The notes: a model not told the origin generated them from the letters alone. A stretch of DNA of 64,000 nt from an uncultured Holophagaceae bacterium (GCA_903884655.1 CAISFO010000033.1:96656-160655), one strand, 5' to 3'; positions 23,551-34,467 are shown, numbered from the stretch's first letter. Numbers and translations are program-made.

Positions 23551-25116
23551 TCAGAAGCCGAGCATGCACTTCAGTGTGAAACCGTCGTCGGTCAACCGCG
23601 CGGGGTTGGTCGCAACGCCCAGTGCGGGGATGATGCCACCCTTGGCCATGTCATCGAACTGGTGGTGACGGTACTCGAACACCCACTTGAAGTGTTCCTG
23701 GACCATGCGCTGGTAGCCGAAAATCCAGTCGTTTTCCTTGGGGGTGGAGCGGGTTATGCCCCGGGCGCCGTTCAGGACCACGCTGGTGTCGTCGTAGGCA
23801 TCGCCCTTGATGTAGTCAAAGCGAACATAGAGGGCCTGGGTGTTGGTGGGGCGGTAGTTGATCTGATGGAAGCCGCCCTTCCAGGTCAGTTCCTTGCCGA
23901 AGCCGGTCGGGTTGCTTTCCTTGTTGGACATGTACTGGTTTTCCATGTTCACGGGAATCCCCCAGGGCGCGAGGCTAAGGGTCATGTCGGGGCCGAAGCG
24001 AGTCACTTCGTTGGGGTTGTTGAGGCCGGACATGATGCCGTTCCCAGCTGGATTCCCGGCGAAGGATCCAGTGAAACGGATCTTGTCGCTGTAGGAATCA
24101 GACGACTTCCAGCCGAAGACACCGAAGGACTGACCGTAGTACCGGAAGACGAGACGCCCGTAGGTGCTGGGTGTGGAACTGTTCGCAGCCTTCCCGTTGG
24201 CGCCATTCGAAACACCAATGTGGTATTCCGCCCAGAGGGTGTCTTTCTTGGCCACATCCGTCACGGGCTTGCCGAAGGTCAGCATGCCAAAGGCCTCAGC
24301 CAGAACCTGGGGTTCGCTGAGACGGAAGATGAAGTCGTTGGGATCGCCACCGACGACATCATCCACCTTTCGGGGACTGATCAAATCCAGGCCCGTCCGC
24401 TCGTAGACGAGGTACTGGTTGACGGAGAGACGAACTTTGCCGGGGGAGTAGGCGAGGGGTGGATGGGTGATGCCCGCCAGGACGTTCACGCTGTCGCGGG
24501 GTGCGCTTTCGCCAAAGAGGTTGTTCCAGAAGAACTTGGCAACCTCGAAGCTCGGGATCTCGGTGACGAACTTGAGTTGCTTGTCGGGGTTGGTGTTGTA
24601 GCGCGCCTCGTAGTTGCCCGTGGGCGTGAATTCCCAGGCCTTGGTCTCATACATGGGGAATTCGATGAAGTAGGCGAAATGCTTGCCCATGGAGGAGGTG
24701 AGGAAAATACTCAAATCTTCCAGGGCGAGCGAAGTGCCCTTTGTCGTGACCGAAGGGCCGCTGCCCACAGCAGATTCGCGCTTCTCCGTCCGGCTCTCAA
24801 GACCCACTCCGGTGATGATGGACAACGGAAGGGAGCCCGGCAGGCTGAAGTCCTTCGTGATTTCGATATCAGGGTTTACGGGCTTCAGGTCCCTGCCGCT
24901 CATGGCCCGGTAACCACTCAATTTGAAAGTGAGACCCGGGGGCGTGAGCCCACCCCAGGGGTTGTGACAGGCCGAGCACTTTTGCCCGTACTGGCGGGAA
25001 TAGGAGGGCACCGCTTTGGCCACTGGCATGAGCTGAATGGCAACACCGACCAGGACAGCCAAGGACAGTGCCTTCCTGGCTGCCTTGGCCAACACGGAAC
25101 TGCGAGGTGCGTGCAT
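23551..25116 (-). CDS. Cyc2-like fused cytochrome c-outer-membrane porin
   Basis: 521 aa from ATG 25116, preceded by AGGAGGA. Signal peptide ends around PVAKA (residue 35). The mature N-terminus VPSYSRQYGQKCSACHNPWG places one heme site (C47-S-A-C50-H51) directly after a SRQ/ARQ motif, followed by TPPGLTFKLSGY: the arrangement of Cyc2 and related fused cytochrome-porins. The remaining ~440 residues are alternating amphipathic strands rich in Tyr and Phe, ending in KCMLGF with the terminal Phe used for outer-membrane barrel assembly. Cyc2 itself oxidises extracellular Fe(II); many relatives have no proven function, so iron oxidation or reduction is only a possibility. Heads a run of four redox genes. 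Confidence 0.82.
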   Translation of the reverse strand: MHAPRSSVLAKAARKALSLAVLVGVAIQLMPVAKAVPSYSRQYGQKCSACHNPWGGLTPPGLTFKLSGYRAMSGRDLKPVNPDIEITKDFSLPGSLPLSIITGVGLESRTEKRESAVGSGPSVTTKGTSLALEDLSIFLTSSMGKHFAYFIEFPMYETKAWEFTPTGNYEARYNTNPDKQLKFVTEIPSFEVAKFFWNNLFGESAPRDSVNVLAGITHPPLAYSPGKVRLSVNQYLVYERTGLDLISPRKVDDVVGGDPNDFIFRLSEPQVLAEAFGMLTFGKPVTDVAKKDTLWAEYHIGVSNGANGKAANSSTPSTYGRLVFRYYGQSFGVFGWKSSDSYSDKIRFTGSFAGNPAGNGIMSGLNNPNEVTRFGPDMTLSLAPWGIPVNMENQYMSNKESNPTGFGKELTWKGGFHQINYRPTNTQALYVRFDYIKGDAYDDTSVVLNGARGITRSTPKENDWIFGYQRMVQEHFKWVFEYRHHQFDDMAKGGIIPALGVATNPARLTDDGFTLKCMLGF

Positions 25117-25232
25117 GGTCTTCCTCCTGTGGGGGTGGGGGAAAGGGAACCTCGGAGGATCCGGGCCCATCTTGTCCCCACAGGAATACAGGCCGAACCT
25201 GATGAACCCGTGATGTGAACCTGATGAAATGA

Positions 25233-26588
25233 TCAGGATTGAGGGATTGTGACCGTTGCCACCGTCCCGATGCCCTCGGTGCTCTGGAGCGAAAGCGACC
25301 CGTGATGCAGCCTGGCTATTCCCTGCACGATGGCGAGACCCAGGCCTGCGCCTCCGCTCCTGCGACTGCGGGAAGCATCCTGCCGAACGAATCTGCGGCC
25401 GAGTTGTCCCAACAGGGCCGCAGGGATGCCCTCGCCCTGGTCCGACACCGCCAGCAGGCAGTGCTCCCCATCCCGAATGGCTGAGATCCGAACCCGCGCG
25501 CCGTGGGGCGAATGCCGGATGGCGTTGCCGAGGAGGTTGTGGAGGGCCCGCTTGAGCAGCGTCGCATCACCCCGGAGGGTGAGGCCGGGGGAAGTGGCCA
25601 ATTCGATGGAGACGGCCTTTTCTTCCGCGAGGGGTTCGAAGGGGGCGATGGCTTCCCGGATCAAGGCATCCGCCTGGAGGGTGACGGGTGAAATGCTGGT
25701 CGAAGGATCCTCGAATCTGGCCAGGACAAGCATCTGTTCGATCACGGCCCCCATGTGGTCCATGGTCTCCATCATGGACACAAGCTGATCCAAAGTCTGC
25801 TCAGGCAGATCCCGGCGGGAGAGCAGGCTTTCACATCCCAGCTGGAGCGCATGGACCGGCGACCGGAGTTCATGGGCGAGATCACTGTTCAGTTCGGAAA
25901 GGCGGGTGAATCCCGATTCCAGCTTGTCCAAGGCGCTATTCACCGTTTGGACGAGGGGATCAAGCTCCTTGGGAAAGGGGGAGGGATCGATTCGCGACTG
26001 GAGCGTTTCCGGACCGATATCTCCGGCCTTGGAGCGGAGGCGTTCCAAGGGTGAGAACCCAAGCCTCAGCAGGCCAAAGCCCAAGGCAGCGGCGGCAAAG
26101 GGAATGATGGCCAGCAGTGCCAGCATGGCTTTCCTGAAGTCCTTCAGGACTCCTTCTTCCGGGTGCATGTCCCTGGCGAGTTGGATCCATCCCCCCTGGT
26201 AGCGGAACGTGACGGCTTTGATTCGAATCCCGGAAGTCCTCGAGCTTTCCCACCAGGACCAGTTTTCCATCGGCATGGCAGTGTCCCTGGGCAGCAGCAG
26301 CGCCATATCCTTGCTTTCAAGGATCACTTCCCGCGAAGGCGTCATCACGCGCAGGTACAGGTTGTCCCCCAGATCAAGCAGTTCCTTGTCTGGCTTCATT
26401 CGGTCTTCATCAAGCCGATGCAGTGTCAATCGGGCGGAGTCGATCAGATCTCGATTCACCTGGGCATATACGGCACGGGTCACAGAAGAGTGCAAGAAAA
26501 TGCCCGCACCCCCGACCATGGCCAGTATCCCCACAGCGAATACCAAGGCCAGCTGGAGGATCATCGACCGCCTGAGGATTTCAATCAT
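25233..26588 (-). CDS. Membrane sensor histidine kinase of a two-component pair
   Basis: 451 aa from ATG 26588, which overlaps the end of the response-regulator gene by 8 bp. First membrane helix at ~10-33, a periplasmic sensor of about 125 residues, second helix near 160-180 (ALLAIIPFAAAALGFGLL), HAMP-like linker, then HisKA with the phosphoacceptor His in DLAHELRSP and HATPase_c with N box LGNAIRHSPHG, G1 DQGEGIP and G2 GAGLGLAI. The architecture resembles CusS/heavy-metal sensor kinases. It lies 116 bp upstream of the cytochrome-porin gene on the same strand and may control it. Confidence 0.92.
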   Translation of the reverse strand: MIEILRRSMILQLALVFAVGILAMVGGAGIFLHSSVTRAVYAQVNRDLIDSARLTLHRLDEDRMKPDKELLDLGDNLYLRVMTPSREVILESKDMALLLPRDTAMPMENWSWWESSRTSGIRIKAVTFRYQGGWIQLARDMHPEEGVLKDFRKAMLALLAIIPFAAAALGFGLLRLGFSPLERLRSKAGDIGPETLQSRIDPSPFPKELDPLVQTVNSALDKLESGFTRLSELNSDLAHELRSPVHALQLGCESLLSRRDLPEQTLDQLVSMMETMDHMGAVIEQMLVLARFEDPSTSISPVTLQADALIREAIAPFEPLAEEKAVSIELATSPGLTLRGDATLLKRALHNLLGNAIRHSPHGARVRISAIRDGEHCLLAVSDQGEGIPAALLGQLGRRFVRQDASRSRRSGGAGLGLAIVQGIARLHHGSLSLQSTEGIGTVATVTIPQS

Positions 26589-27258
26589 GGCCAGCCTCGA
26601 CCAGATAGCCCACGCCACGCCGAGTCTCGATGATCTTCCGGGGATAGGGGTCGTCGACTTTCTTCCTCAGCCTGCGCACCGCAGCATCCACCAGGTTCGG
26701 ATCCCCTTGGTAAGACAGCTCCCACAACTCCTCGGCGATGCGCGTCCGGGTGACGATATGACCGGCATTCCGGATCAGCAGTTCCAGTAGGGAATATTCC
26801 TGTGCGCTGAGTTCAATGCGATCTCCCCCTCGATAGACCTTCCGCTGGAATGGGTTCACGGTCAGGTCCCCGATGACCCAGGTCTTGGGGCCAGCTGCGG
26901 ATCCCCGAGCCAGCAGGTTGTTGATCCGAAGCAACAGCTCAGAGAAGGCAAATGGCTTGACTAGGTAGTCCCCGCCACCCAATTCCAGACCACGAACCTT
27001 GTCTGGAAGTGAATCCCTGGCCGTCAGGAACATCACGGGAGTATCCACGCCTGCGGCCCGGAGCTCCCAGAGCAGCGAAAATCCGTCCATCCCAGGCAAC
27101 ATCACATCGAGGATCAGGCAGTCGAAGGTCGATGACTTTCCTAGTTCCAGCCCCTTGGCACCATCCAGCGCCACTTCGACCGAGAAGCCTTGCTCCCGCA
27201 GACTTCGCTCAAGGGTTGCAGCAGCCCGCTGATCGTCTTCGACAAGGAGTATCTTCAT
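26581..27258 (-). CDS. OmpR/PhoB-family response regulator
   Basis: 225 aa from ATG 27258 (MKILLVEDD), with AGGAAGG about 10 nt upstream. Receiver domain 1-120: acidic VEDD, phosphoacceptor Asp in CLILDVMLPGMDG, Thr in MFLTARD, Lys in DYLVKPF. The C-terminal ~100 residues are a winged helix (LSAQEYSLLELLIRNAGHIVTR, VDAAVRRLRKKVDDP, IETRRGVGYLV). Translationally coupled to the sensor kinase that follows. Likely targets are the adjacent cytochrome genes, inferred from position only. Confidence 0.94.
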   Translation of the reverse strand: MKILLVEDDQRAAATLERSLREQGFSVEVALDGAKGLELGKSSTFDCLILDVMLPGMDGFSLLWELRAAGVDTPVMFLTARDSLPDKVRGLELGGGDYLVKPFAFSELLLRINNLLARGSAAGPKTWVIGDLTVNPFQRKVYRGGDRIELSAQEYSLLELLIRNAGHIVTRTRIAEELWELSYQGDPNLVDAAVRRLRKKVDDPYPRKIIETRRGVGYLVEAGHD

Positions 27259-27621
27259 CGTTCGCGAACCTTCCTGAGCCAAGGATAGGAGAGTCTCGGC
27301 TTGAGTGGGTGTTTCCAGGTCATCCGACGCGGCACCACTTCCCCTGGCACCAGATGGTTCCGAATTGCCCACCGCTCGCCTCCTGGATAATGGTGAAGCG
27401 GAGGTGAGAACGAGCCTTGATCCTTGGGATCAGGCCTGTCGACCGGGTCACCGTCTGCTTCAGACGTGCCCTCCGCAGCCGCCTGCGGCCTTTGCTCCGG
27501 ACCACCCATTGGTGGGGCAAGGGCCCCCGCAGACTTAGCAGGAGACTCACTGATGGCAGGCGGGCCCGCTGCCTACTCCCGCTCAGCACGTGATCATCAG
27601 GAACCGCCCGCCTGGAGGGGT
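27259..27621. other. Gene-free region between regulator genes
   Basis: 363 bp between the response regulator (upstream side) and the end of the hybrid kinase gene. Frames present have no ribosome-binding site or recognisable product. Confidence 0.55.
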
Positions 27622-29994
27622 TTATTGCGGTGGCCTCAGTTCTTCCAGGGAATGTTTGAGTTCTTTCATGCTGAACGGCTTGGAAAGCAGGGTGACCATG
27701 GGATGGGCCGCCGCCAGGTCCAGGGCAGTCTGATCGGCTCGCCCCGTGGCCAGCAGGACCGGCAGTGTGGGGCGCAGGGCGCGCAGGCGTGGCAGGGTGC
27801 CTGTGCCCCCCAGTCCGGGCATGTTCATGTCGAGCAGGACGACGTCGGGCTGGAAACCGGCTTCGAGTTTCGCCAGGGCCTCTTCTCCGCTGGCAACCCA
27901 ACTGGCGTGATGACCAAGCTCTTCCAGTAGCGCCCGCATCGAAACCTGGATCAGTTCATCGTCATCCACCAGCAAGACCGTCAGCGCTGGCCCCGGGCAT
28001 TCGATTTGAGGGTCAGGGACCCGTTCGCTGGCTTGGAATACCGGTACCCAGATCGGGAAGTGCAGTCTCACCTTGGTGCCATGGCCAGGCTCGCTCTGGA
28101 GTTCCATCTGACCCTGGTGGGACTTCACGGTGCTGTAGACCATGGAGAGGCCCAAGCCCGTGCCCTTGCCGACATCCTTGGTCGTGAAGAAGGGGTCCAG
28201 GGCCCGGTCCAGGACGTCCCTCGGCATCCCGCTACCCGTGTCAGCCACTTCTATGAGGACCCATCCGCCCACCTCGTTGCGGGTGCAGAGTGTGAGGACT
28301 CCCCCATCGGGCATGGCATCCACCGCGTTGATACAGAGGTTCATGAGGGAATGGCTCAGGGCCGCCGGGTCCCCTTTCACGGCATGAAGGCCCTCGGTGA
28401 GATCGGTCACCAGGCGGACTCTTTGCAGGGTCGTCCGCTTGAGGAGGGCGACGACCTCCAGCACCATGACATTGAGGTCGATGACCACTTCCAGGGTGAG
28501 TCCCTCATGGGCGAAGCTCAGGAGGCTTTTCACCATGGAGCCGCCCCGCTCACAGGCCTTGATGATGGTCTCCATGTTCTTGCGCAGCAGGTGATCGTCC
28601 TGGGCTCTGTGCTGATGCAGGCTGGCCAGACCCAGGATCGCTCCAAGCACGTTGTTCATGTCGTGCGCGACCCCCCCGGCTAGGCAGCCGAGGCTCTCCA
28701 TCCTCTGCGCCCGGTTCAGCTGAGCCTGCAGTCTGGCCTTCTCCTCCTCGGTTCGATGCAGTTCCGTGATGTCCGAGACGACACCGTCGATGATCAGTTC
28801 ACCCTCGGGCGTGCGATGGCACCTGGCACGGTCCCGCAGCCACCTCTGCTGGCCGGCAGCATGCCGGATCCGGTAGATGAGGTCGAAGCCCGTCTGGCTG
28901 GCCAGATTCTCCTTGATGGCGGCGTCGACTTTGGGAAGATCGTCCGGGTCGATGGCGTCGTGCCAGAGCCAGGGTGCCTCCAGCAGCTGCTTGGCGGAAT
29001 AGCCAAGAATCTCTTCGGTACGGGGTGAATAGTAGAGGCCGCCGCGACGGTCAGAGTAGCGATAGATGGCCACCGGGGCGTTCTCGGCCATGGAAGCGAA
29101 CTGCTCATCGCTCTCCCGCAAGGCGCTTTCCGCCAGCTTGCGCGCGGTGATGTCGATGAGGTTGCCCAGGACCTTGACGACACGCCCCTCCGCCCAGGTG
29201 GCTTCCGCCACGGTGCGAATCCACAGGTGGCGGCCCTTGGCGGTCGTGAAGGGGAATTCCAGATCATAGGGTTCGCCCAACTCGGCACAACGCTGGAACG
29301 AGGCCAGGATCGTGGGGCGGTCGTCCGGTGCATAGCACGACAGGCTACTGGAGATGCGCTCGGCTGCGCCCGTCGGGATGTCGCCCGACTCGAACTCATG
29401 GATGCGGAAGACCTCGTCGGTCCAGGTCATGAGCTTCGCGTCCACGTCCCATTCCCAGCCACCGACCTTGGTCAGGCGCTGGGCGGCACGCAGCAGTTCC
29501 TCGCTCCGCCGCAGTTCCTCCTGGACGCGCTTGCGCTCAGTGATGTCGGAAAAGGTGCAAATCACCATGCCCACGCTTCCCTCAGGTCGAAGCAGGGGAA
29601 TGGCATTCACGAGCAGCCAGACCCGGTCCTGGGCGGCAGGGCGATAGACCCCCATCACCACGTCGCGCACAGACTGCCGGGTGGCCAGGGCCTGCGGCAC
29701 CGGATGCTGCGGTCCGGGGAACGTCGTTCCATCCTCATGAATGACATTCCATTCCGGGTCGAAGGAAGTCCTGCCGAGGAGCTGGTCCTCGGAAAGTCCA
29801 AGCAGTTCCAAGGCCTTGGGGTTGCTCGCCAGGATCTCGGCAGTCTGGGACTGGACCAGGACTCCCACTGGGAGTTCCGCCAGCAGTGTCTGCAAGGGGC
29901 CAGCAGTGCCTGCCTCCAGCCCTTCTGTGGTCACGGACCAGATACCCAGCCGGGAGTCGGACGCGTGGACCCGGCGATCCTCTTCCTCAACCAT
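27622..29994 (-). CDS. Soluble PAS-domain hybrid histidine kinase
   Basis: 790 aa, no membrane segment. Three PAS/PAC units occupy roughly 35-155, 165-290 and 300-425 ([22 protein letters not shown] and [13 protein letters not shown] mark the PAC ends). HisKA carries the phosphoacceptor in [16 protein letters not shown]; HATPase_c has DTGSGMP and [13 protein letters not shown]-terminal receiver ends the protein ([10 protein letters not shown], phosphoacceptor in [10 protein letters not shown], Lys in LLSKPFS). The HDMNN type of H box is typical of hybrid kinases that signal through their own receiver or a separate phosphotransfer protein. Ligand unknown. Divergent from PBP1A. Confidence 0.93.
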   Translation of the reverse strand: MVEEEDRRVHASDSRLGIWSVTTEGLEAGTAGPLQTLLAELPVGVLVQSQTAEILASNPKALELLGLSEDQLLGRTSFDPEWNVIHEDGTTFPGPQHPVPQALATRQSVRDVVMGVYRPAAQDRVWLLVNAIPLLRPEGSVGMVICTFSDITERKRVQEELRRSEELLRAAQRLTKVGGWEWDVDAKLMTWTDEVFRIHEFESGDIPTGAAERISSSLSCYAPDDRPTILASFQRCAELGEPYDLEFPFTTAKGRHLWIRTVAEATWAEGRVVKVLGNLIDITARKLAESALRESDEQFASMAENAPVAIYRYSDRRGGLYYSPRTEEILGYSAKQLLEAPWLWHDAIDPDDLPKVDAAIKENLASQTGFDLIYRIRHAAGQQRWLRDRARCHRTPEGELIIDGVVSDITELHRTEEEKARLQAQLNRAQRMESLGCLAGGVAHDMNNVLGAILGLASLHQHRAQDDHLLRKNMETIIKACERGGSMVKSLLSFAHEGLTLEVVIDLNVMVLEVVALLKRTTLQRVRLVTDLTEGLHAVKGDPAALSHSLMNLCINAVDAMPDGGVLTLCTRNEVGGWVLIEVADTGSGMPRDVLDRALDPFFTTKDVGKGTGLGLSMVYSTVKSHQGQMELQSEPGHGTKVRLHFPIWVPVFQASERVPDPQIECPGPALTVLLVDDDELIQVSMRALLEELGHHASWVASGEEALAKLEAGFQPDVVLLDMNMPGLGGTGTLPRLRALRPTLPVLLATGRADQTALDLAAAHPMVTLLSKPFSMKELKHSLEELRPPQ

Positions 29995-30276
29995 CTGTCT
30001 GTTTTGCCATGGCCCGTCCTCGTTTGACCCATGATGTTCCCAATTCCGAGGGCAGGATTCTTTATTCGGAGCCCGGGTCGTGGGATGCTGGCTGGTGGCC
30101 CTTGCGGCTCCCCGTCACACCTGGCCAAGGTCAACCATTTCTGGTTTTGTTACTTTGGTGCCGAGTTGTTTCATTTTGAGGTGGAGATGGTGGCACCGTT
30201 CAGAATGATGGCTAGCATCGTTCGACAAGCAGCGAAGGCCTTTGAAGGTGCGCGCAGTTCGAATGAAGGAGCGGTT

Positions 30277-32247
30277 TTGACCTCAATCCATCTGAAGCAG
30301 CCCCGCCGGGGGCCATGGCGTGGTCCGGTACTCCTGGTGCTGGGCATGGTCCAGGGGCTGGCCGCCTGGGGCCAGCAACCCCAGAGCACCTTCGCCACCT
30401 GTCCCCCCCTGCCGACGGGGGTCACCTCCGTCACGGTGCTCGACAGCCAGGGCAGGTACGTGGGACGCATTCCGCCCCAGAATCGCTACTGGGTCCCCCT
30501 GGACCGGATTCCCGGCTTCCTGCAGCAGGCGCTGCTGGCGGTGGAGGATGCCCGGTTCTACGAGCACGGAGGCCTCGATTACCGGAGCATCGCCCGGGCT
30601 GCGGTCAAGGATGTGCTCAAGGGAAGAATGGCCGAGGGGGGCTCGACCATCACCCAGCAGCTGATCAAGAACAAGTTCCTGACTTCAGCCCGGACCCTGG
30701 ACCGGAAACTCGAGGAAGCCAGGCTGGCCCTGGACTTCGAGAAGCGGTTCACCAAGCAGCAGATCCTGGAGATGTATTTCAACGAGATCTATTTCGGGAA
30801 TGGCGCCCAGGGCCTCGTCCAGGCCGCCCGACTCTACTTCGACAAGAGCCCGGAGGAACTCACCGAAGGCGAATGCATCCTCCTGGCAGGCGTGCCAAAG
30901 AACCCGGGCCGGTACAACCCCTTCGGGAAGCCGGTCCAGGTGGCCGGACGGAGGGATGTCGTCCTCAAACGCATGGAGGACCTCCACCTCATCTCGCCCG
31001 AACGGCGCCTGGCCCTGCAGACCCATGGCGCAGCCACCCGTCCCCTTGGACAGGCCCCGCAGTACCTGGCCCAGATCCGGGCGCAGCTGATCGCGCGCCT
31101 GGGAACCGATGCCGTGGAGCAGGGGGGCCTGGAGGTGATCGCCGCTCTGGATCTGGACCTGCAACATGTGGCCGAGCGGACCTTGCGGGAGGGCGTCAAG
31201 CGCCTTGCGCCTGGGCTGCAGGGCGCCCTGGTCTGCCTGGATCCCGCCACGGGTGATGTCCTCGCCGCAGTCGGGGATGCGAACGGGGTCCAGAACGGCA
31301 TCAACCGGGCCTTCATCTCCCGGCGCCAGCCAGGCTCGGCCATCAAGCCCCTCATCTATGCCGCGGCCCTGGAGAAGGGCCTCACCGCAGCCAGTCGCTG
31401 GAGTGATGACCCGGTCGCCTACGACGCCGGAAAGGGCCAGGTCTGGAAACCCCAGAACTACAGCCATGAACAGTTCGGGGAACTCTCCCTCCGGCAGGCC
31501 CTGGCCCATTCGGACAACATCATCACCGTGAAGGTGCTGGAAGCGGTCGGAGTGCCGGCCTTCGTGGCGTTCGCCGGCAGGATGGGCCTGTCGCTGCACG
31601 CCCAGAACGGCCTTTCGCTGGCCCTGGGCACGGACGAGGTCACCCTGAAGGACCTGGTGCAGGCGTACACTCCCCTGGCCACAGGAGGCATGAAAGCCGA
31701 GGCCAGGACCATCCTCCGGATCTATGACCGCAGGCGCCAGACCTGGCTCGACAACCCTCCCGTCCTCTCCCAGGTGCTGTCTCCGGCGGCCTCCTTTGTT
31801 ACCACCCAGATGCTGAAGGATGTCCTGACCTACGGAACTGCCAAGTCCCTCCGCGAATTCAGTCGGGCCCATCCTTGCGCAGGAAAAACTGGGACCACCG
31901 ACAACTATGTGGACGCCTGGTTTGTGGGCTATACGTCAAACCTGGTGACGGGCATCTGGATCGGGCACGACCAGCCCAGGTCCGGAGGGAAAGGCTTCAC
32001 GGGTGGAGCCGTCGCGGCCCCGATCTGGGAACGGTTCATGAACAAGGTCGTGACTTCGCGGCCGGAGGTGGAGTTCCCCAGACCGGAGACCGTGGTGACC
32101 CGCAGCCTCGACTCCACCACAGGCCTCCTGGCCCGGGAGGAATGCCCCCAGAAGCAGGACGAGTGGTTCATCGCTGGCACCGAGCCGCTGACCTTCTGCA
32201 CCGTGCATGGCGCCGTGACGCCACCGCCGGTGGATGCAACTCCCTAG
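30277..32247 (+). CDS. Penicillin-binding protein 1A (bifunctional transglycosylase/transpeptidase)
   Basis: 656 aa if started at TTG 30277, which has AAGGAG 6 nt upstream and is followed at once by a basic signal/anchor (KQPRRGPWRGPVLLVLGMVQ). ATG 30187 in frame is the alternative but adds 30 residues of non-family sequence. GT51 domain: catalytic Glu in AVEDARFYEHGGLD, then GGSTITQQLIKNK and EMYFNEIYFGNGAQG. Transpeptidase domain: active Ser in PGSAIKPLIYA, SDN motif in AHSDNIITV, and KTGTTDNYVDAW. The C-terminus is short. It builds and cross-links periplasmic peptidoglycan, the second GT51 enzyme in this window. Confidence 0.92.
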   Translation: MTSIHLKQPRRGPWRGPVLLVLGMVQGLAAWGQQPQSTFATCPPLPTGVTSVTVLDSQGRYVGRIPPQNRYWVPLDRIPGFLQQALLAVEDARFYEHGGLDYRSIARAAVKDVLKGRMAEGGSTITQQLIKNKFLTSARTLDRKLEEARLALDFEKRFTKQQILEMYFNEIYFGNGAQGLVQAARLYFDKSPEELTEGECILLAGVPKNPGRYNPFGKPVQVAGRRDVVLKRMEDLHLISPERRLALQTHGAATRPLGQAPQYLAQIRAQLIARLGTDAVEQGGLEVIAALDLDLQHVAERTLREGVKRLAPGLQGALVCLDPATGDVLAAVGDANGVQNGINRAFISRRQPGSAIKPLIYAAALEKGLTAASRWSDDPVAYDAGKGQVWKPQNYSHEQFGELSLRQALAHSDNIITVKVLEAVGVPAFVAFAGRMGLSLHAQNGLSLALGTDEVTLKDLVQAYTPLATGGMKAEARTILRIYDRRRQTWLDNPPVLSQVLSPAASFVTTQMLKDVLTYGTAKSLREFSRAHPCAGKTGTTDNYVDAWFVGYTSNLVTGIWIGHDQPRSGGKGFTGGAVAAPIWERFMNKVVTSRPEVEFPRPETVVTRSLDSTTGLLAREECPQKQDEWFIAGTEPLTFCTVHGAVTPPPVDATP

Positions 32248-32286
32248 CCCGTTCGCGGCCGGAGAACCGCGCGGCCTAGCGCAGGC

Positions 32287-33924
32287 TTATCCCGGCTGGG
32301 ACCACTGATGATTTCGGAAGGCCTCCCGCAACCGGAGCTTCTGGATCTTCCCGGTCGCGGTCTGCGGGAGTTCCGGGAGGAAGATCACATCATTGGGGAC
32401 CTGCCAGTTCGGGACCTTTCCTTCATAGAAGGCCAGGAGCGCCTCCCGCGTCACGGCGGCACCGGGCTTCAGGACGACGGTGAGCAGCGGGCGCTCGCCC
32501 CACTGGGGGTGGGCGACTGAGATCACGGCCGCCTGTTGCACCGCCGGGTGTCCGACGGCGAGGTTCTCCAGGGCGATGGAGCTGATCCATTCCCCACCGG
32601 ACTTGATCACATCCTTGCTGCGGTCCGTGATCTGCATGAAGCCGTCCCCATCGATGGTGGCCACGTCCCCGGTGGGAAACCAGCCGTCCTGGAGGGGTGA
32701 TTTCGGCGTTCTGAAGTAGTCGCTGATCACCCAGTGGCCTTTCACCATCAGCTCGCCCGCAGCCTTGCCGTCCCAGGGCAGCGGGGCACCCGCCCCGTCG
32801 ACGATCCGCAGGTCGATCCCGTAGGGCGCCTTGCCCTGCTTGGCCATCAACCTCCGCTGTTCGTCCTTCGGCAGGCCCAGGTGCTTGCCGCGGAGCCGGG
32901 ACAGCGTGCCCAGCGGGGAGAGTTCGGTCATACCCCAGGCATGGATCACCTCCACGCCGAAGTCATCCACCAGGGTGTCGATCATGGAAGCCGGACAGGC
33001 CGCCCCGCCAATGACGGTGCACCGGAAGGAGGAGAATTTCAGCTGGTGAGTCTGCATGTGGGCCAGCAGCCCCATCCAGACCGTCGGAACGCCTGCACTG
33101 AAGGTGACCTGCTCCGCCTCGAACAGCTCATACAGCGACTTGCCGTCGAGATGGGGACCGGGGAACACCACCTTGCAGCCCACCATGGCCGTGGCATAGG
33201 GCAGGCCCCAGGCGTTGACATGGAACATGGGGACGACGGGCAGCACCACATCCCTGGCACTGAGGTTCATGGCGTCGGGCATCGCGGCCGCGTAGCTGTG
33301 AAGGACCGTGGACCGGTGGCTGTAGACAGCCCCCTTGGGATCTCCCGTGGTGCCCGAGGTGTAGCAGATGCCTGCGGCCGTGGTTTCGTCGAAGGTCGGC
33401 CAGGTCATGTCCCCGTCCTCGGCCGCCACCATGTCTTCATAGCAAAGCAGGCCCGGAATGGTCGTCTGGTCAGGCAGCTGGGCACGGCCGGCCAGCAGCA
33501 CGAAATGCTGCACCGTCCGGCAGTCGGCAGCGATCTGCTCGACCAGGGGCAGCAGGTTGAGGTCGAAGCATAGGATGCGATCCGCCGCGTCGTTGATGAT
33601 CCAGGCGATCTGCTGCGGGAAGAGGCGGGGATTCACGGTGTGGCAGAGGAGCCCGCTCCCCGAAGTCCCGTAGTAGATCTCCAGGTGCCGGTAGCCGTTC
33701 CAGGCCAGCGTGCCGACCCGGTCGCCAGCCTGGCAGCCCAGCCTGGCCAGGGCCTGGGCGAGCTTGCGGGCGCGCAGCTCGGCCTCGGCCCAAGTATAGC
33801 GATGCAGGTCCCCCTCCACTCGCCTGGACACGATTTCCACGTCCCCGCTGTGCCGGGCCGCATGGGTGATCAAGCTGGAGATAAGCAGCGGCATCTGCAT
33901 CATCTGGCCGGGCAGCAGACTCAT
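32287..33924 (-). CDS. AMP-binding fatty acyl-CoA synthetase
   Basis: 545 aa. ANL-superfamily motifs in order: [16 protein letters not shown] (P-loop, A3), [10 protein letters not shown] (A5), [16 protein letters not shown] (A7 with ribose-binding Asp), [17 protein letters not shown] (A8 hinge) and the C-terminal catalytic Lys in [14 protein letters not shown] (A10). The WGMTE variant and overall length match the medium/long-chain acyl-CoA ligase branch. It activates a carboxylic acid to acyl-AMP then acyl-CoA, probably feeding beta-oxidation. Encoded on the minus strand with its 3' end facing PBP1A. Confidence 0.92.
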   Translation of the reverse strand: MSLLPGQMMQMPLLISSLITHAARHSGDVEIVSRRVEGDLHRYTWAEAELRARKLAQALARLGCQAGDRVGTLAWNGYRHLEIYYGTSGSGLLCHTVNPRLFPQQIAWIINDAADRILCFDLNLLPLVEQIAADCRTVQHFVLLAGRAQLPDQTTIPGLLCYEDMVAAEDGDMTWPTFDETTAAGICYTSGTTGDPKGAVYSHRSTVLHSYAAAMPDAMNLSARDVVLPVVPMFHVNAWGLPYATAMVGCKVVFPGPHLDGKSLYELFEAEQVTFSAGVPTVWMGLLAHMQTHQLKFSSFRCTVIGGAACPASMIDTLVDDFGVEVIHAWGMTELSPLGTLSRLRGKHLGLPKDEQRRLMAKQGKAPYGIDLRIVDGAGAPLPWDGKAAGELMVKGHWVISDYFRTPKSPLQDGWFPTGDVATIDGDGFMQITDRSKDVIKSGGEWISSIALENLAVGHPAVQQAAVISVAHPQWGERPLLTVVLKPGAAVTREALLAFYEGKVPNWQVPNDVIFLPELPQTATGKIQKLRLREAFRNHQWSQPG

Positions 33925-33963
33925 GGCACCTCCGGAAGGGAATGGGCCCTGCCCTGGCAGGAT

Positions 33964-34467
33964 TCAGGACAGGCGTTTTTCATAGCACGAGAAGCGCTGT
34001 CCAGGCCTGAAACCCAAGCCGATTTCACCCGCCAGCGCGTACCCCAGCCTCGGAAACAGCCGCTGAGTCGCTTCGTTGCGTGTGTTCGTGTCCACCCGGA
34101 GCACTGGAATCTGGCGCTGCCGCGCGACCTGCTCAGCCTGCAGCATCAGCGCCTTCGCCACACCCTTGCCCTGAAAGGCGGGATCCACCGCCAGGCGGTG
34201 GACCACCACGGCAGGTTCCAAGATGTCCCAACCCACCTCGGCATATTCGGGTTCCTGGTCCATCGTGATCGCGGCGACTCCCGCAAGCTGGCCTTTCTCC
34301 TCCACGACCCACAACTGGGCCCGTTCCACATCGCGTTCGAATACGGCAGCGTTCGGGTAGTGCTCATCCCACTGGAGATTGCCCATCTCTGCCATCAGCG
34401 GAAGCACACGCCGAACGAGCGCCATGATCTCGGCCACATCGTCGAGGGTACCCTGCCGCACCTGCAT
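33964..34467 (-). CDS. GNAT family N-acetyltransferase
   Basis: 167 aa. Acetyl-CoA-binding core VVVHRLAVDPAFQGKGVAKALM contains the Q/RxxGxG/A motif of GNAT enzymes; the preceding strand LAGVAAITMDQEPEYAEVGW and the following VLRVDTNTRNEATQRLFPRLGY complete motifs A and B. No signal or membrane segment. Substrate unknown. Same strand as the flavoprotein upstream, 110 bp apart. Confidence 0.9.
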   Translation of the reverse strand: MQVRQGTLDDVAEIMALVRRVLPLMAEMGNLQWDEHYPNAAVFERDVERAQLWVVEEKGQLAGVAAITMDQEPEYAEVGWDILEPAVVVHRLAVDPAFQGKGVAKALMLQAEQVARQRQIPVLRVDTNTRNEATQRLFPRLGYALAGEIGLGFRPGQRFSCYEKRLS

